Both the position numbers and the translations under genes were made by a program. From Leptolinea sp964420995 (lineage in GTDB: Bacteria > Chloroflexota > Anaerolineae > Anaerolineales > Anaerolineaceae): a DNA stretch of 64,000 nucleotides. Positions 17,611-27,412 of the stretch are shown in pieces. Each line of letters begins with the position of its first letter. Position 1 is the stretch's first letter. Under the pieces are notes generated by a model. The model did not search any database, had not been told where the DNA came from, and saw nothing but the letters and a program-made list of their open reading frames with translations. The stretch lies in assembly GCA_964420995.1 (NCBI GenBank), contig CAYQUX010000001.1:62001-126000 (forward strand), given 5' to 3'.

Positions 17611-17916
17611 CTAGGCGGCGGGTTTGGTTTCTTTCTTCCCAACCAGCTTGCTCTTCTGTTCTTCGAGCACAACCTGCCCTTTTTGTCCAAGTTCAATGGC
17701 TTTTTCGCGGGTTGTTTTTACAAGGTCTTCCGCCGCGTCAACAGCTTCATTGTAGGAATCTGACGCCACGTCGCGAAGTTCAATGGCTTTCTCTTTGATC
17801 ACAGTACGGGTTTCCTCGCCGGATTGGGGGGCCAGCAACAAGGCTGTTACCGCGCCGGCCAGACCACCAACTACGAACCCCACTAAAAATGCACCAAACT
17901 CATCATGATCTGACAT
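17611..17916 (-). CDS. YtxH-like small membrane-associated protein
   Basis: A 101-residue protein with one glycine/alanine-rich membrane segment at about 8-28 (FLVGFVVGGLAGAVTALLLAPQSGEETR) and a charged helical tail rich in Lys, Glu and Ala that resembles apolipoprotein-like repeats. The LLLAPQSGEETR junction is the hallmark of the YtxH family, often stress-related in monoderm bacteria; the biochemical role is not known. SD GAAAGGAGA precedes ATG 17916. The co-directional upstream gene also encodes a small helical membrane protein; a shared transcript is likely. Confidence 0.85.
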   Translation of the reverse strand: MSDHDEFGAFLVGFVVGGLAGAVTALLLAPQSGEETRTVIKEKAIELRDVASDSYNEAVDAAEDLVKTTREKAIELGQKGQVVLEEQKSKLVGKKETKPAA

Positions 17917-17966
17917 TCTATTCTCCTTTCAACGATTGCATAGGACCGGATAAACAAGCTTGATCT

Positions 17967-18413
17967 TTATTTCCAGATCTTAAGAAAATCCAGCAATTTT
18001 CGGATAACGGCGATACTTTCATTCAACTTGATCACCGGTTCTGCCAGATTATTACTTAAGAATGTTGCAGTTCCGCGAAGAGTATTTACCGTTTCACTGG
18101 TTGAATTCAAAATGGGTTTGATCTCATTCTGAAGGAGGTTGATCAGAGTTGCCAGTTGTACGATCAACACGATCAACGCGATCCCAATAATGAACGATTC
18201 CAGAGCCATGAAGATGATGAAGATATCCCGGATGTGACCGGTGGTGTTGACATCACTGCGCAGCAGAAAGATCGTCCCTGCAGCCAGGCCGGCCAGTATG
18301 AGAATAACTACAACCGCCATCCAGATGGCGGCCTTCTTTTGCGCGGCGCCATCTTCAGGTTTAGTTTCAGTTATTACTGGACCGGAAGTTTGTTCAACAG
18401 GTTCTTCGCTCAT
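17967..18413 (-). CDS. Small two-helix membrane protein, unknown (DUF948-like layout)
   Basis: A 148-residue protein: a hydrophilic N-terminal 28 residues, membrane segments at about 30-50 and 63-90, then an amphipathic tail LLQNEIKPILNSTSETVNTLRGTATFLSNNL that looks helical or coiled. This layout resembles DUF948 proteins that accompany YtxH genes in Firmicutes, but I would not assert homology. It lies 50 bases upstream of the YtxH gene on the same strand, which supports a shared function at the membrane. Confidence 0.7.
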   Translation of the reverse strand: MSEEPVEQTSGPVITETKPEDGAAQKKAAIWMAVVVILILAGLAAGTIFLLRSDVNTTGHIRDIFIIFMALESFIIGIALIVLIVQLATLINLLQNEIKPILNSTSETVNTLRGTATFLSNNLAEPVIKLNESIAVIRKLLDFLKIWK

Positions 18414-18505
18414 AAGTAAAAAAATTATAGCACATTGTCAATGGTTGGATTAACAGGTTGTATAAATAGTTTTTTGGGACGGTTTTCTGACCTGAGACTT
18501 GAGAG

Positions 18506-19144
18506 ATGATAAAATTAAATGCTATGCGTTTGTCAAAATGGTTTGTATTTCTCTATCTGCTGGCTCCTGGCTTGTTAACATCTCAAGCCCAGGCACAAAC
18601 ACCTGTCAATAAACCGGTGGTGATCTCTCCACGCGCCGGCGAGGCTGTTCAGGGGCGTGTGGAGATCAACGGTATAACAGAGTTGGAGGGTTTTCAGCGC
18701 GCGGAAATTGAGTTTCGCTACACGAATGACCCCAGAGGAACCTGGTTCCTGATCGCTGAGACCGACCAGCCGGTCAACCCGGGCAAGATTATCGAATGGG
18801 ATACCAGCCTGATCACCGATGGGAATTACGATCTACGCCTTACGGTCTTTCTCAAAGATGGCAACAATCTCTCCACGACCATTTCCGGTATTCGAGTACG
18901 TAATTATTCATCGATTGAAACTCCCACGCCTTCTGTTTCCGGAGAAGTGCTTCCCGGTACTTACCGCGATGCGACTGCTGTCCCATCTCCCACACCACGC
19001 CCAACCCGCCCCGTGTTTGCTCCCAATCCGGCAGTGCTCACTCAGGCGGATCTTAATTCCGGCCTCGTCAGGGGTCTCATCACAACAGCGGGATTCTTTT
19101 TCGCGTATGGTATCTACTGGATCATCAAAAAATCGCTTTCGTAG
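18506..19144 (+). CDS. Secreted, C-terminally membrane-anchored protein, unknown
   Basis: A 212-residue protein with an N-terminal signal sequence (basic start, hydrophobic LSKWFVFLYLLAPGLLTS, likely cleavage after AQAQA), an Ig-like or fibronectin-like body (about 35-135) with PRAGEAVQGRVEINGI and WDTSLITDGNYDLRLTVF, a Thr/Pro-rich linker (about 140-170), and a terminal hydrophobic helix followed by KKSLS. It is therefore probably displayed outside the membrane on a single helix. ATG 18524 is an alternative start. Its transcript may continue into pth and mfd, since the gap to pth is 17 bases. No enzymatic motif is visible. Confidence 0.72.
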   Translation: MIKLNAMRLSKWFVFLYLLAPGLLTSQAQAQTPVNKPVVISPRAGEAVQGRVEINGITELEGFQRAEIEFRYTNDPRGTWFLIAETDQPVNPGKIIEWDTSLITDGNYDLRLTVFLKDGNNLSTTISGIRVRNYSSIETPTPSVSGEVLPGTYRDATAVPSPTPRPTRPVFAPNPAVLTQADLNSGLVRGLITTAGFFFAYGIYWIIKKSLS

Positions 19145-19161
19145 TTCATTGGACACACATT

Positions 19162-19782
19162 ATGTTTCGCCTTCTAAAAAAACCTCAACCTGAAACAGAC
19201 CTCACCACCTATCTGATCGCGGGCTTCGGCAATCCGGGTCGCGAGTACATGCACACCCGCCACAATGTCGGCTTTATGACCATTGACCGGCTATGTAAAA
19301 AACTGGATGTATTTCTCGGAAAAATGCAGGCAAACGCGTTAACAGCCACGTATAAAGATAAAAGTTTTCGCATTATTCTGGCCAAACCGCAAACCTATAT
19401 GAATCTTTCCGGGCAATCTGTCAGCGGATTGCTGAACTTCTACAAGATTCCCATGGAACGCCTTCTGGTAATGCACGACGATCTGGATGTCCCTTTTGGC
19501 AGCCTGCGTATTCGCCCATCGGGCGGATCTGGTGGGCAGAAGGGACTCGGTTCAACCATTGACCGCCTGGGCACGCAGGATTTTGCCCGGCTGCGAATTG
19601 GTATCGGTCGCCCTCCGGGTCGCATGGATTCCGCCGATTATGTTCTCCAGTCCTTCTCTGCGGCTGATCAGCAAATTCTGGATAGCGTGCTGGATTCCGC
19701 CGCTGAAGCCGCGCTGTTGTTTGTGCGCGAAGGGCTGGACACGGCCATGAATCGGTTTAACGGATCTGTGGAAAAGAGTTAA
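19162..19782 (+). CDS. pth: Peptidyl-tRNA hydrolase
   Basis: A 206-residue enzyme that releases tRNA from prematurely dropped peptidyl-tRNA. Conserved blocks are AGFGNPGREYMHTRHNVGF with the catalytic histidine at residue 34, KPQTYMNLSGQSV with the substrate-binding Asn, and MHDDLDVPFG plus GGQKGLGSTID. Relative to the Escherichia coli enzyme there is a hydrophilic N-terminal extension of about 14 residues. mfd begins one base after the stop, the same pth-mfd order found in many bacteria. Confidence 0.96.
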   Translation: MFRLLKKPQPETDLTTYLIAGFGNPGREYMHTRHNVGFMTIDRLCKKLDVFLGKMQANALTATYKDKSFRIILAKPQTYMNLSGQSVSGLLNFYKIPMERLLVMHDDLDVPFGSLRIRPSGGSGGQKGLGSTIDRLGTQDFARLRIGIGRPPGRMDSADYVLQSFSAADQQILDSVLDSAAEAALLFVREGLDTAMNRFNGSVEKS

Positions 19783-19783
19783 A

Positions 19784-22700
19784 ATGCTGGATTTTATCCG
19801 CGGCCTGACCGGCTATGCAGATATACTTCCATCGCTTGGTCCAGGGAAGACCGTCCCCGGGTTGGGCTTGATCCGTTCCGCCCGGCTGCCGGTGGCGGTG
19901 GCTCTGGCACAGGATATTAACGCGCCGGTATTGATCCTTACAGACCGTTCTGAACGTGCCTTTACCATGGGGGACGAACTCAAATTCTGGTTTGCCGGCG
20001 CCAACCGTACCGCTTTCCCCGCGCCCAATCCATTGTTCTATGAACAGGCTTCATGGGGAAATATCACCCGTCGTGAGCGCCTGCAGGCTCTGGCATCGTT
20101 GTCCCCGTTCCATATCCCCGGAGCCGAGAAACCTGCCAATCCGCCGTTGATCTTCGCGCCTGTGCGCGCTGTTATGGCTCGCACACTTCCACGCCGTGAT
20201 TTTCTCAAAGTCGTCCGCACGATCAAAATTGGCAGTAACCAATCCATCGATGATTTGCTGCGTCAGTGGGTGGATATCGGTTTTCAAACCGCTGATACAG
20301 TTCTGGATGTAGGTTATTTCTCACGACGCGGTGGCATTCTGGATATCTGGCCGCCTGCCGAGTCGCACCCGGTACGCATGGAATTCTTTGGCGATGAAGT
20401 GGATACGCTGCGGCAATTTGACCCGGTCACCCAGCGCACCGTCGCGAAACTCGACCAGGTCAAAATCACCCCCGCCCGTGAAGTGTTGCCAGGGGTGGCA
20501 GAAAAGGTCGGTATTACCGGCGAGGTTGATGAATACCTGCTTCCCCTGGTTCACCCCGCGCATGCCAGCCTGCTGGATTACCTGCCCCGCGGCAGCCTTG
20601 TGCTGGTGGATGACTTGCAGTCCGTGCAGACCGCCGCCAATGAGATTGAGGAACAGGCTGTTAAATTGCGCTCCGAATTGACCAGAGAAAACGCCCTCCC
20701 TGAAGATTACCCGGTTCCCTATAACACCTGGTCAGAACTTCAGGATACACTGGCAAGCCTGACCTGGCTGGAACTGGGCCGCAGTACGTCCCCCGAAATC
20801 GGATATTTTGGTGAAGCGATCCAGCCGGGACAGCGTTTTGGCGGCCGTGTAAAACCGTTTAATGAATATGTTGGCGCCAGTCTGAACAAGGATACAAGGG
20901 TCATGATCGTTTCACGCCAGGCATCCCGCCTGCGCGACCTGTGGCGCGAACGCCAGCAGGAAACCGGGATCGCAGCGTCCCCCGAGATCATCGACGGCAC
21001 CTTGAGCGACGGGTGGGAAATGACCTCGGGCGAAAAAACCGCGCTGTTATTGACCGATAGTGAGATCTTTGGCTGGGAACGCCCGCAGGCCCGGCAGCGG
21101 CATACACCATCAGCCGAAGCACCGGAAGCCGGCTATGCCGACCTGAAAGCCGGCGACTGGGTCGTCCACATGGATTACGGCATTGGACGACTTATCGGAC
21201 TTGTCAAGCGCAATATTGAGAATACCACCGGAGAATTTCTCTGCATTGAATACGATAACGGCGACCAGTTGTTTGTCCCCGTTCATCAGGCAGACCGTCT
21301 GAGCCGCTATATCGGCCCCGGTGGGGAGCCTCCCACACCCACACGGTTGGGCAGCACGGAATGGGCTACCGCCCGCCAGCACGCCAGTGAAGCGGTTCAG
21401 GAAGTGGCTCGAGAGTTGCTGGAACTGTACGCCCGCCGGCAGGTTTCAGAAGGCTACGCATTTCACGGTGACACACCCTGGCAATATGAACTGGAAGCCA
21501 GTTTCCCGTATATTGAAACCAAAGATCAAATGTCTGCCATTCGCTCGGTGAAAAAGGACATGGAGGCCAGCCGTCCCATGGACCGCCTGCTGTGTGGTGA
21601 TGTTGGCTATGGGAAAACGGAAGTAGCCCTGCGGGCCGCCTTTAAAGCGGTCATGGATGGCAAACAGGTGGCTGTCCTGGTTCCCACCACTGTTCTGGCA
21701 CAGCAGCATTATGAAACATTCCGGCAGAGGTTGACCGCCTTTCCGGTATCAGTGGAAATGCTCTCCCGCTTTCGAACCTCCCGGGAACAGGATGATATCA
21801 TCCTCAAGTTGTGGCATGGGGATATTGACATCATCATTGGAACGCACCGACTGATCTCTCAGGATGTTGAATTCAAGAACCTGGGTCTGGCCATCATTGA
21901 TGAAGAACAACGCTTTGGCGTAACCCATAAGGAACACTTTAAAAAATTACGCACTGAAATTGACGTGCTAACCCTGACAGCCACACCCATTCCGCGCACT
22001 CTATATATGGCGCTTACCGGTGTGCGTGATATTTCCACCATTAATACTCCCCCTGAAGAACGCCTGCCCATCATCACCCATATCGGGCCGTATACTCCGC
22101 GACTGGTACGTCAGGCCATCATTCGGGAATTGGACCGTGAAGGCCAGGTCTTTTTCGTCCACAACCGGGTGCAGACCATTCATGCCATGGAAAGCCATTT
22201 GCACCAGATCGTACCGGAAGCGCGGGTGGGGGTAGCCCACGGGCAAATGCCTGAAGGGGAACTTGCGCGCGTGATGGATCAATTCACCCGTGGTGATATC
22301 GATGTTCTGTTATGCACATCCATTATTGAATCGGGTTTGGACATCCCCAATGCCAATACGCTGATTGTTGATCGTGGTGATACCTTCGGCCTGGCCCAGC
22401 TCTATCAACTGCGCGGACGCGTGGGCCGTGGCGCGCAACGCGCCTATGCCTATTTCTTCCGACACCGCCGCAAACCGCCCACCCCTGAAGGACAGGAACG
22501 GTTGGAAGTCATTGCCGAAAACACCCAACTTGGAGCCGGGTATTCCATTGCCATGCGTGACCTTGAAATGCGTGGCGCCGGTGAGATCCTGGGTAATCGG
22601 CAGCATGGCGTTATTGCCACTGTCGGCTTCCATCTTTATACCCGGATGCTGGCATCGGCCGTGCGTACGCTGCGCCAGTCGGAAGGCATGCCCGCCCTCG

Positions 22701-23170
22701 AAGACGATCAACTTAATATGCGCGAGGTGCAAATGCCGGTGGCAGTTGACCTGCCGCTTTCTGTTGGCATCCCGCTGGATTATGTGGAAGATCAGACCAT
22801 GCGCCTGCGCCTGTACCGCCGCATGGCGGATGTACAGGATGAGGATGACATTGAGGCGCTGGCAGATGAATTTTCCGACCGGTTCGGTCCCATCCCGGAT
22901 CAACTAAAAAACCTGCTTTATATGCTGCGAATCAAGATACTGTCTGAATCAGCCGGACTGGTATCAGTTACTGTGGAAAGCGACCAGTTGGTATTGCGCT
23001 TTCCGCCCCTGCCGGAAGGTACGCCTTCCCGCGACCTGCCAGCCTTGCCCGTTCGTTCCCGTTCCGGGAAAAATTCCTACTGGCTGCCCATGGATGGTGA
23101 AGAAGAAGTCTGGAAGAATAACCTGATTAACGCGTTAAAAGAAATCAACCTTCTGTGGAAAAGCAGTTAA
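19784..23170 (+). CDS. mfd: Transcription-repair coupling factor
   Basis: A 1128-residue Mfd, which removes stalled RNA polymerase and recruits UvrA. The N-terminal UvrB-like region contains FQTADTVLDVGYFSRRGGILD and FGDEVDTLRQFD. The RNA-polymerase-interacting CarD-like domain starts near residue 455 (GDWVVHMDYGIGRLIG). The RecG-like motor follows, with Walker A GDVGYGKTE near 605, DEEQ near 706, TATPIPRTLYMALTGVRD and the motif VI region QLRGRVGRG. The C-terminal TRCF domain is complete. Length is normal. It is cotranscribed with pth. Confidence 0.97.
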   Translation: MLDFIRGLTGYADILPSLGPGKTVPGLGLIRSARLPVAVALAQDINAPVLILTDRSERAFTMGDELKFWFAGANRTAFPAPNPLFYEQASWGNITRRERLQALASLSPFHIPGAEKPANPPLIFAPVRAVMARTLPRRDFLKVVRTIKIGSNQSIDDLLRQWVDIGFQTADTVLDVGYFSRRGGILDIWPPAESHPVRMEFFGDEVDTLRQFDPVTQRTVAKLDQVKITPAREVLPGVAEKVGITGEVDEYLLPLVHPAHASLLDYLPRGSLVLVDDLQSVQTAANEIEEQAVKLRSELTRENALPEDYPVPYNTWSELQDTLASLTWLELGRSTSPEIGYFGEAIQPGQRFGGRVKPFNEYVGASLNKDTRVMIVSRQASRLRDLWRERQQETGIAASPEIIDGTLSDGWEMTSGEKTALLLTDSEIFGWERPQARQRHTPSAEAPEAGYADLKAGDWVVHMDYGIGRLIGLVKRNIENTTGEFLCIEYDNGDQLFVPVHQADRLSRYIGPGGEPPTPTRLGSTEWATARQHASEAVQEVARELLELYARRQVSEGYAFHGDTPWQYELEASFPYIETKDQMSAIRSVKKDMEASRPMDRLLCGDVGYGKTEVALRAAFKAVMDGKQVAVLVPTTVLAQQHYETFRQRLTAFPVSVEMLSRFRTSREQDDIILKLWHGDIDIIIGTHRLISQDVEFKNLGLAIIDEEQRFGVTHKEHFKKLRTEIDVLTLTATPIPRTLYMALTGVRDISTINTPPEERLPIITHIGPYTPRLVRQAIIRELDREGQVFFVHNRVQTIHAMESHLHQIVPEARVGVAHGQMPEGELARVMDQFTRGDIDVLLCTSIIESGLDIPNANTLIVDRGDTFGLAQLYQLRGRVGRGAQRAYAYFFRHRRKPPTPEGQERLEVIAENTQLGAGYSIAMRDLEMRGAGEILGNRQHGVIATVGFHLYTRMLASAVRTLRQSEGMPALEDDQLNMREVQMPVAVDLPLSVGIPLDYVEDQTMRLRLYRRMADVQDEDDIEALADEFSDRFGPIPDQLKNLLYMLRIKILSESAGLVSVTVESDQLVLRFPPLPEGTPSRDLPALPVRSRSGKNSYWLPMDGEEEVWKNNLINALKEINLLWKSS

Positions 23171-23257
23171 TCAAAAACCGGTGCCATCATCCGGAAATAC
23201 TCAGAGAGGGTTCCGGTAGGTTGATAATTTCCCTCCTGTGAGGCAGTTATTCAGAAA

Positions 23258-23869
23258 CTACCAGAGCTTGCTGTCTTTGGACAGGGGTAATTGATTATGA
23301 CATTTTTCGCACGTGGGTGACCATACCGGATTCTGGTGGCCGCACTTTTCACAGGTAACCGTGGGCATGTACCCCTCCCTGGGACGATTTGACGAATATC
23401 CCTGCCCGCTGTCAATAAACATGGAGACAAATGTTAACACAACGCCCAGTCCACTCAGGGCGATGGATGTGTACATCAGTGAACCGGTCAAACCAATCAA
23501 AAAATTCACCATCTGCCAGAACGCATTATCTGTTTTTGGAATGACCACATCCAAAAAATAGGCTCCCAGACCGCTAAAACCAGCCATTACCAGAAGCAAT
23601 CCGAAAATAAGCAGCGAGACTCCGAAACCTGAGCTTCTGATCCAGAAAGAGCCCAATCCCAATGGCCCAAACGTGATGAAAATCCAGATGACCAGGTATT
23701 TTAACGTCTCAGAAGATTCGGGGGAATTCGTTTGCAGGTCGTAAACCGCCTCCATAACCTTCCCACTGGAAAACCCGATGACCAGAGAGACCAGCCCGAT
23801 GAGAAAGAGCAGGCAACCTAATGGATTGCATGAACCACTCCCTGATTTCGAGCTGCTCAACCGGCCCAC
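23258..23869 (-). CDS. Membrane protein with C-terminal zinc ribbon
   Basis: A 203-residue protein starting at GTG 23869. Four hydrophobic segments lie at about 17-35, 48-66, 80-105 and 125-152. The last 30 residues form a double-CxxC zinc ribbon, CEKCGHQNPVW...CEKCHNQL, likely on the cytosolic side. Zinc-ribbon tails of this kind are frequent in membrane proteins of unknown role. The SD is almost adjacent to the start, so the exact initiation codon is uncertain. Confidence 0.68.
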   Translation of the reverse strand: MGRLSSSKSGSGSCNPLGCLLFLIGLVSLVIGFSSGKVMEAVYDLQTNSPESSETLKYLVIWIFITFGPLGLGSFWIRSSGFGVSLLIFGLLLVMAGFSGLGAYFLDVVIPKTDNAFWQMVNFLIGLTGSLMYTSIALSGLGVVLTFVSMFIDSGQGYSSNRPREGYMPTVTCEKCGHQNPVWSPTCEKCHNQLPLSKDSKLW

Positions 23870-24116
23870 CTCCCAGATAACGCTGGTATCTCCGAGAAGA
23901 ACGATATGCTTTTGATAATTCGAAAATGAATGGATGATAGAGCGGCAACGTTGACTGTGAGCCCGAGAAATGGCAAACCTTTCCCGTTACTAATTATTCT
24001 AATTTATTTGGGAGAAACGTCAATCAGTATCCATGACCAACCACACCGAATCCAAAAACCAGATTCACACCAAGGACTGATTGACGTGAATCCGGTTGAA
24101 TTGCGTATGGTTTTCA

Positions 24117-24878
24117 CTATCGGTGTGATATATGATTGGTCAGGGTGCCAATACCTTCCCCTGAACAATCAACCACATCACCCTCTTCCAATGGACCCAC
24201 ACCTGCCGGCGTGCCTGTCATGATGATATCACCCGGGTTGAGGGTCATGATGGAAGTGGTAAACGCCACCAGTTGCTGAACCGTAAAGACCATTTCACGG
24301 GTCGAGGACATTTGCCGCATTTCACCATTAACACGGCAGCTTAACAGAACATCAGCCGGATCAAGGTCGGTTTCTATCCACGGCCCCAGTGGGCAGAAGG
24401 TATCAAATCCTTTGGCGCGTGTCCATTGGCCGTCGCGCCGTTGCAAATCACGGGCGGTGATATCGTTTCCCAGGGTGTAACCAAAGATATATTTAAAAGC
24501 GTCTTCCGGCTGCACCCAACGGGCTTCTTTTCCCATGACCACAACCAGTTCAACCTCATGTTCCACCTGTTCCGATTGAGGAGGCAGGTGGATATAGCTA
24601 TCCGGTCCAATGACGCTGCTGGGTGGTTTCATAAAGAGCATCGGCCATTCTGGAACCGGGGCTTCATGTTCACGTGCATGTTCGATGTAATTACGTCCAA
24701 CACAGATGATCTTACCGGGAACCACCGGCGCAAGGAGCTGCACATCTGCGAGTGGAATATCAACTTCCAGCCGGCGGTACTCGCCAAACGGCTCACCTTC
24801 CACCGGACCCACGCGATCCTGATAGATCCACCCGTACCGCGGTTGTTCATTGCCATATTTATAGCGGATAAATTTCAT
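24117..24878 (-). CDS. Fumarylacetoacetate hydrolase family protein
   Basis: A 253-residue FAH-family enzyme; ATG 24878 is preferred, a GTG two codons earlier being possible. Core motifs are KIICVGRNYIEHAREH, the metal-binding EHEVELVVVMGKEA with two glutamates, YTLGNDITARDLQ, and the end block ITLNPGD..TGTPAGVGPLEEGDVV. Members hydrolyse C-C bonds or decarboxylate 2-oxo acids in aromatic and amino acid catabolism; the substrate here is not evident. It lies 24 bases after the feoC-like gene and may share the iron operon transcript, though a metabolic link is not obvious. Confidence 0.88.
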   Translation of the reverse strand: MKFIRYKYGNEQPRYGWIYQDRVGPVEGEPFGEYRRLEVDIPLADVQLLAPVVPGKIICVGRNYIEHAREHEAPVPEWPMLFMKPPSSVIGPDSYIHLPPQSEQVEHEVELVVVMGKEARWVQPEDAFKYIFGYTLGNDITARDLQRRDGQWTRAKGFDTFCPLGPWIETDLDPADVLLSCRVNGEMRQMSSTREMVFTVQQLVAFTTSIMTLNPGDIIMTGTPAGVGPLEEGDVVDCSGEGIGTLTNHISHR

Positions 24879-24901
24879 GGTCACACCCGTTTGATAAGAG
24901 T

Positions 24902-25159
24902 TTATTCTTTATGGGCCATTGCGAGCCCTTTTTCCGTGAGAGTCCAGATTTTGGGATGAGCATGCCCTTCGCAGGCAGATGCCAGGGAGCAATGATCACA
25001 CGCCGAATTGCATGTTTCGTATGATTTAAGATAACCTCTTTTCGCCAAATCCGCAACCATTTGATCCATCAAAACGGGAGTCACATTTAAATCTGCACAT
25101 AACTGCTCAAGATTGGCCAGCGGACGACGGTTGATGGCCTTTAATAATTCAACAAGCAT
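24902..25159 (-). CDS. feoC: FeoC-like iron-sulfur winged-helix protein
   Basis: An 85-residue protein: a winged-helix part (about 1-48, LLKAINRRPLANLEQLCADL) and a cysteine cluster C-x3-C-x2-C-x5-C in ETCNSACDHCSLASAC. This cluster resembles that of FeoC proteins, which bind a redox- or oxygen-sensitive [4Fe-4S] centre and modulate FeoB stability or act as regulators. It follows the FeoAB gene by three bases, which supports the assignment. Confidence 0.82.
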   Translation of the reverse strand: MLVELLKAINRRPLANLEQLCADLNVTPVLMDQMVADLAKRGYLKSYETCNSACDHCSLASACEGHAHPKIWTLTEKGLAMAHKE

Positions 25160-25162
25160 GTA

Positions 25163-27412
25163 TTACCTCAAATAAATGGTTCCAAGTTGATAAATGCCGA
25201 TTCCGGCAGCAAATGACAACCCGAGCATGAGCAAAGAACTGACCAGAGTCCACTTCAGCGAACGGGTTTCCTGTTGAATGGCGGAAATTGTTCCCAAGCA
25301 GGGGATGAAAAGCATCTGAAAAGCCAGAAGAGCCAACGCGGCGGGCATGGATAATATTGCAGGTAAAGCTGTTGCTACATCCCCATACAAAACACCCAGC
25401 GTGGCAATCGTGTTTTCCTTGGCAACGATGCTGGTAAGTAGTGCCATCAGAACCTGCCAGGGTAGTCCCATTAGATTCCCAACCGGTTCAAGCAGCCTGC
25501 CTATATAGGAAAGGTAGCTGGTAAGCACGTCACCCGTAGGGAAATAAGACAGGCACCAAATCACCAGTGAGCCGGCCAGAATTATCGTTCCGGCTTTTTC
25601 CAGGAAACTAATCAGGTTTTGCCAGACATAGATCCCAATCGTTTTTAAATTGGGGACATGGTACAACGGCAGCTCCATGATAAATGGCACATGGTCATTC
25701 TTGAGAATAAAACTATGCAGCGTCAGGCCAAGCACCATCAAAAGAATCAGATTGCCTGCTACCAAACCCCATGCCACCAGTGCCGAATGGGCAGGAAAAA
25801 ACAGAGGAGTCAACACGGTCACTACCGCCATTCGCGCGGTACAGGGAATTAATGGAATTAGCAGAATAGTCAACAACCGGCTGCGGCGGCTTTCGATGAT
25901 CCGCGTGCCAAACACAGCCGGAACGTTGCATCCAAAACCAAGCAGTATGGGTAGGAAACTTTTCCCATGCAACCCCAGACGGTGCATCCAGCGGTCGGTG
26001 AGATATGCAATGCGTGCCATGTATCCAGTATCTTCCAGCAATCCCAGAGCCAGGTAAAAAATGGCCAGAATGGGAAGAAAAGTCAAAACCAACCCAACTC
26101 CGCCCAGAATCCCATCGGCCAGTATATGCTTTACCCAAACCTGGTCTTCAGCAACGCTTGATCGCACCCACTCTGCCAGCCATTCCACACCATCTCCCAG
26201 TACCGCCTGCAACGGAGAACCAATGGCATAGGTGACGAAAAACACACCGCCCAGTACCAGCGCGAGAATCAGCGTTCCCCAGAGAGGATGAGTAAGAACC
26301 TGGTCAAGTCGTGTGGTCAGGCTGCCGCGTGTCAGCTTCGGTTGAACCACAGCCGCGCGTACCATTCGCGCGATCCATTCATAGCGTTGTCCGGCTATGT
26401 CCAGGACGGCATCTTCGTGCGCGTAAAGCAACGAGGCTACCTTCTGCCATTTTTCTGGCGGAACACGGCCTTCAATTAATTCAGCCAGTTCTTCGTCACC
26501 TTCCAGTAGTTTCAACGCAACCCATTTCACCGGGTAACCGGTGGGAACATAGGTCGAGATTTGTTCAATGATTTGGTCTTGAACTTCGCGATGTTCGGCA
26601 GAGATCGATGGTTTCTTGGGACTAAATTTATTCCGACCTTCAATGAACTCGTGTATGATCTGGGTTAACGCTTCCACACCCTGATTATGCGCCGCAGACA
26701 TTGGTGCCACAGAAATTCCGAGTGCGCTTTCAAGAACACCGGGTTCCACCTGTATACCTTCCTGGCCGGCGACATCCATCATGTTTAACGCCAGGATGAC
26801 CGGTACGGGAAGTAAAAGAACCTCTGCCAGCAAATACAGGCTACGTTCCAGATTGGCCGCGTCAACCACAACGATGGCGAGATCGGGATGCTCGTGCAGA
26901 ATAAAATTACGGGCAATGCGTTCTTCTTCAGAACTGGCTGTCAAACTGTATGTGCCTGGGAGGTCAACCAGTGTTATGGATGTATCTCCGACCATGAAAC
27001 TGCCGCTTTTCAGATCCACCGTCTTACCAGCCCAATTTCCCACATGTTGGTTGAGACCGGTCAAGAGATTGAACACAGTGGATTTACCAACATTGGGCTG
27101 ACCTGCCAGCGCGACGACCATCTGCCGGGTGTTTTTCACCAGTACTGGAATATCTATATGTTCCACCGTTTCAGAAATAACCGGTGAGAGCATCACCTTT
27201 GCGGCTTCACTTTGACCCAGCGCCACCTGTGCCCCGCGAAGACTGACCAATACCGGCCCTTTAACATTGTGTCGAACAATTTTTACAGTGGCACCGGGGG
27301 TAAATCCCATGGCTGCCAACCGCGAAACAAAACTTTTTCCACCTTCCAGCCTGCGTACCATGCCCTGTTGACCTACGGGAAGGTCAACAAGTCTTTGAAT
27401 TTCATGATCCAT
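25163..27412 (-). CDS. feoB: Ferrous iron transporter, FeoA-FeoB fusion
   Basis: A 749-residue protein in which a FeoA/SH3-like domain (1-76, LVDLPVGQQGMVRRLEGG...RLAAMGFTPGATVKIV) is fused in front of FeoB. The G domain has G1 GQPNVGKST at 104-112, G3 VDLPGTYSL, G4 LNMMDVAG, followed by the NFeoB helical region and gate/core membrane segments, including LPILLGFGCNVPAVFGTR and FIPCLGTISAIQQET with the cysteines expected in the iron pathway. It imports Fe(II) using GTP. ATG 27412 overlaps the stop of the DtxR-family gene by one base (TAATG), so the genes are coupled. Confidence 0.95.
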   Translation of the reverse strand: MDHEIQRLVDLPVGQQGMVRRLEGGKSFVSRLAAMGFTPGATVKIVRHNVKGPVLVSLRGAQVALGQSEAAKVMLSPVISETVEHIDIPVLVKNTRQMVVALAGQPNVGKSTVFNLLTGLNQHVGNWAGKTVDLKSGSFMVGDTSITLVDLPGTYSLTASSEEERIARNFILHEHPDLAIVVVDAANLERSLYLLAEVLLLPVPVILALNMMDVAGQEGIQVEPGVLESALGISVAPMSAAHNQGVEALTQIIHEFIEGRNKFSPKKPSISAEHREVQDQIIEQISTYVPTGYPVKWVALKLLEGDEELAELIEGRVPPEKWQKVASLLYAHEDAVLDIAGQRYEWIARMVRAAVVQPKLTRGSLTTRLDQVLTHPLWGTLILALVLGGVFFVTYAIGSPLQAVLGDGVEWLAEWVRSSVAEDQVWVKHILADGILGGVGLVLTFLPILAIFYLALGLLEDTGYMARIAYLTDRWMHRLGLHGKSFLPILLGFGCNVPAVFGTRIIESRRSRLLTILLIPLIPCTARMAVVTVLTPLFFPAHSALVAWGLVAGNLILLMVLGLTLHSFILKNDHVPFIMELPLYHVPNLKTIGIYVWQNLISFLEKAGTIILAGSLVIWCLSYFPTGDVLTSYLSYIGRLLEPVGNLMGLPWQVLMALLTSIVAKENTIATLGVLYGDVATALPAILSMPAALALLAFQMLFIPCLGTISAIQQETRSLKWTLVSSLLMLGLSFAAGIGIYQLGTIYLR

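Noticed and set aside
22310..22903. A 197-codon minus-strand frame and overlapping plus-strand frame inside mfd
   Set aside because: Both are out-of-frame shadows of the Mfd motor and C-terminal region.
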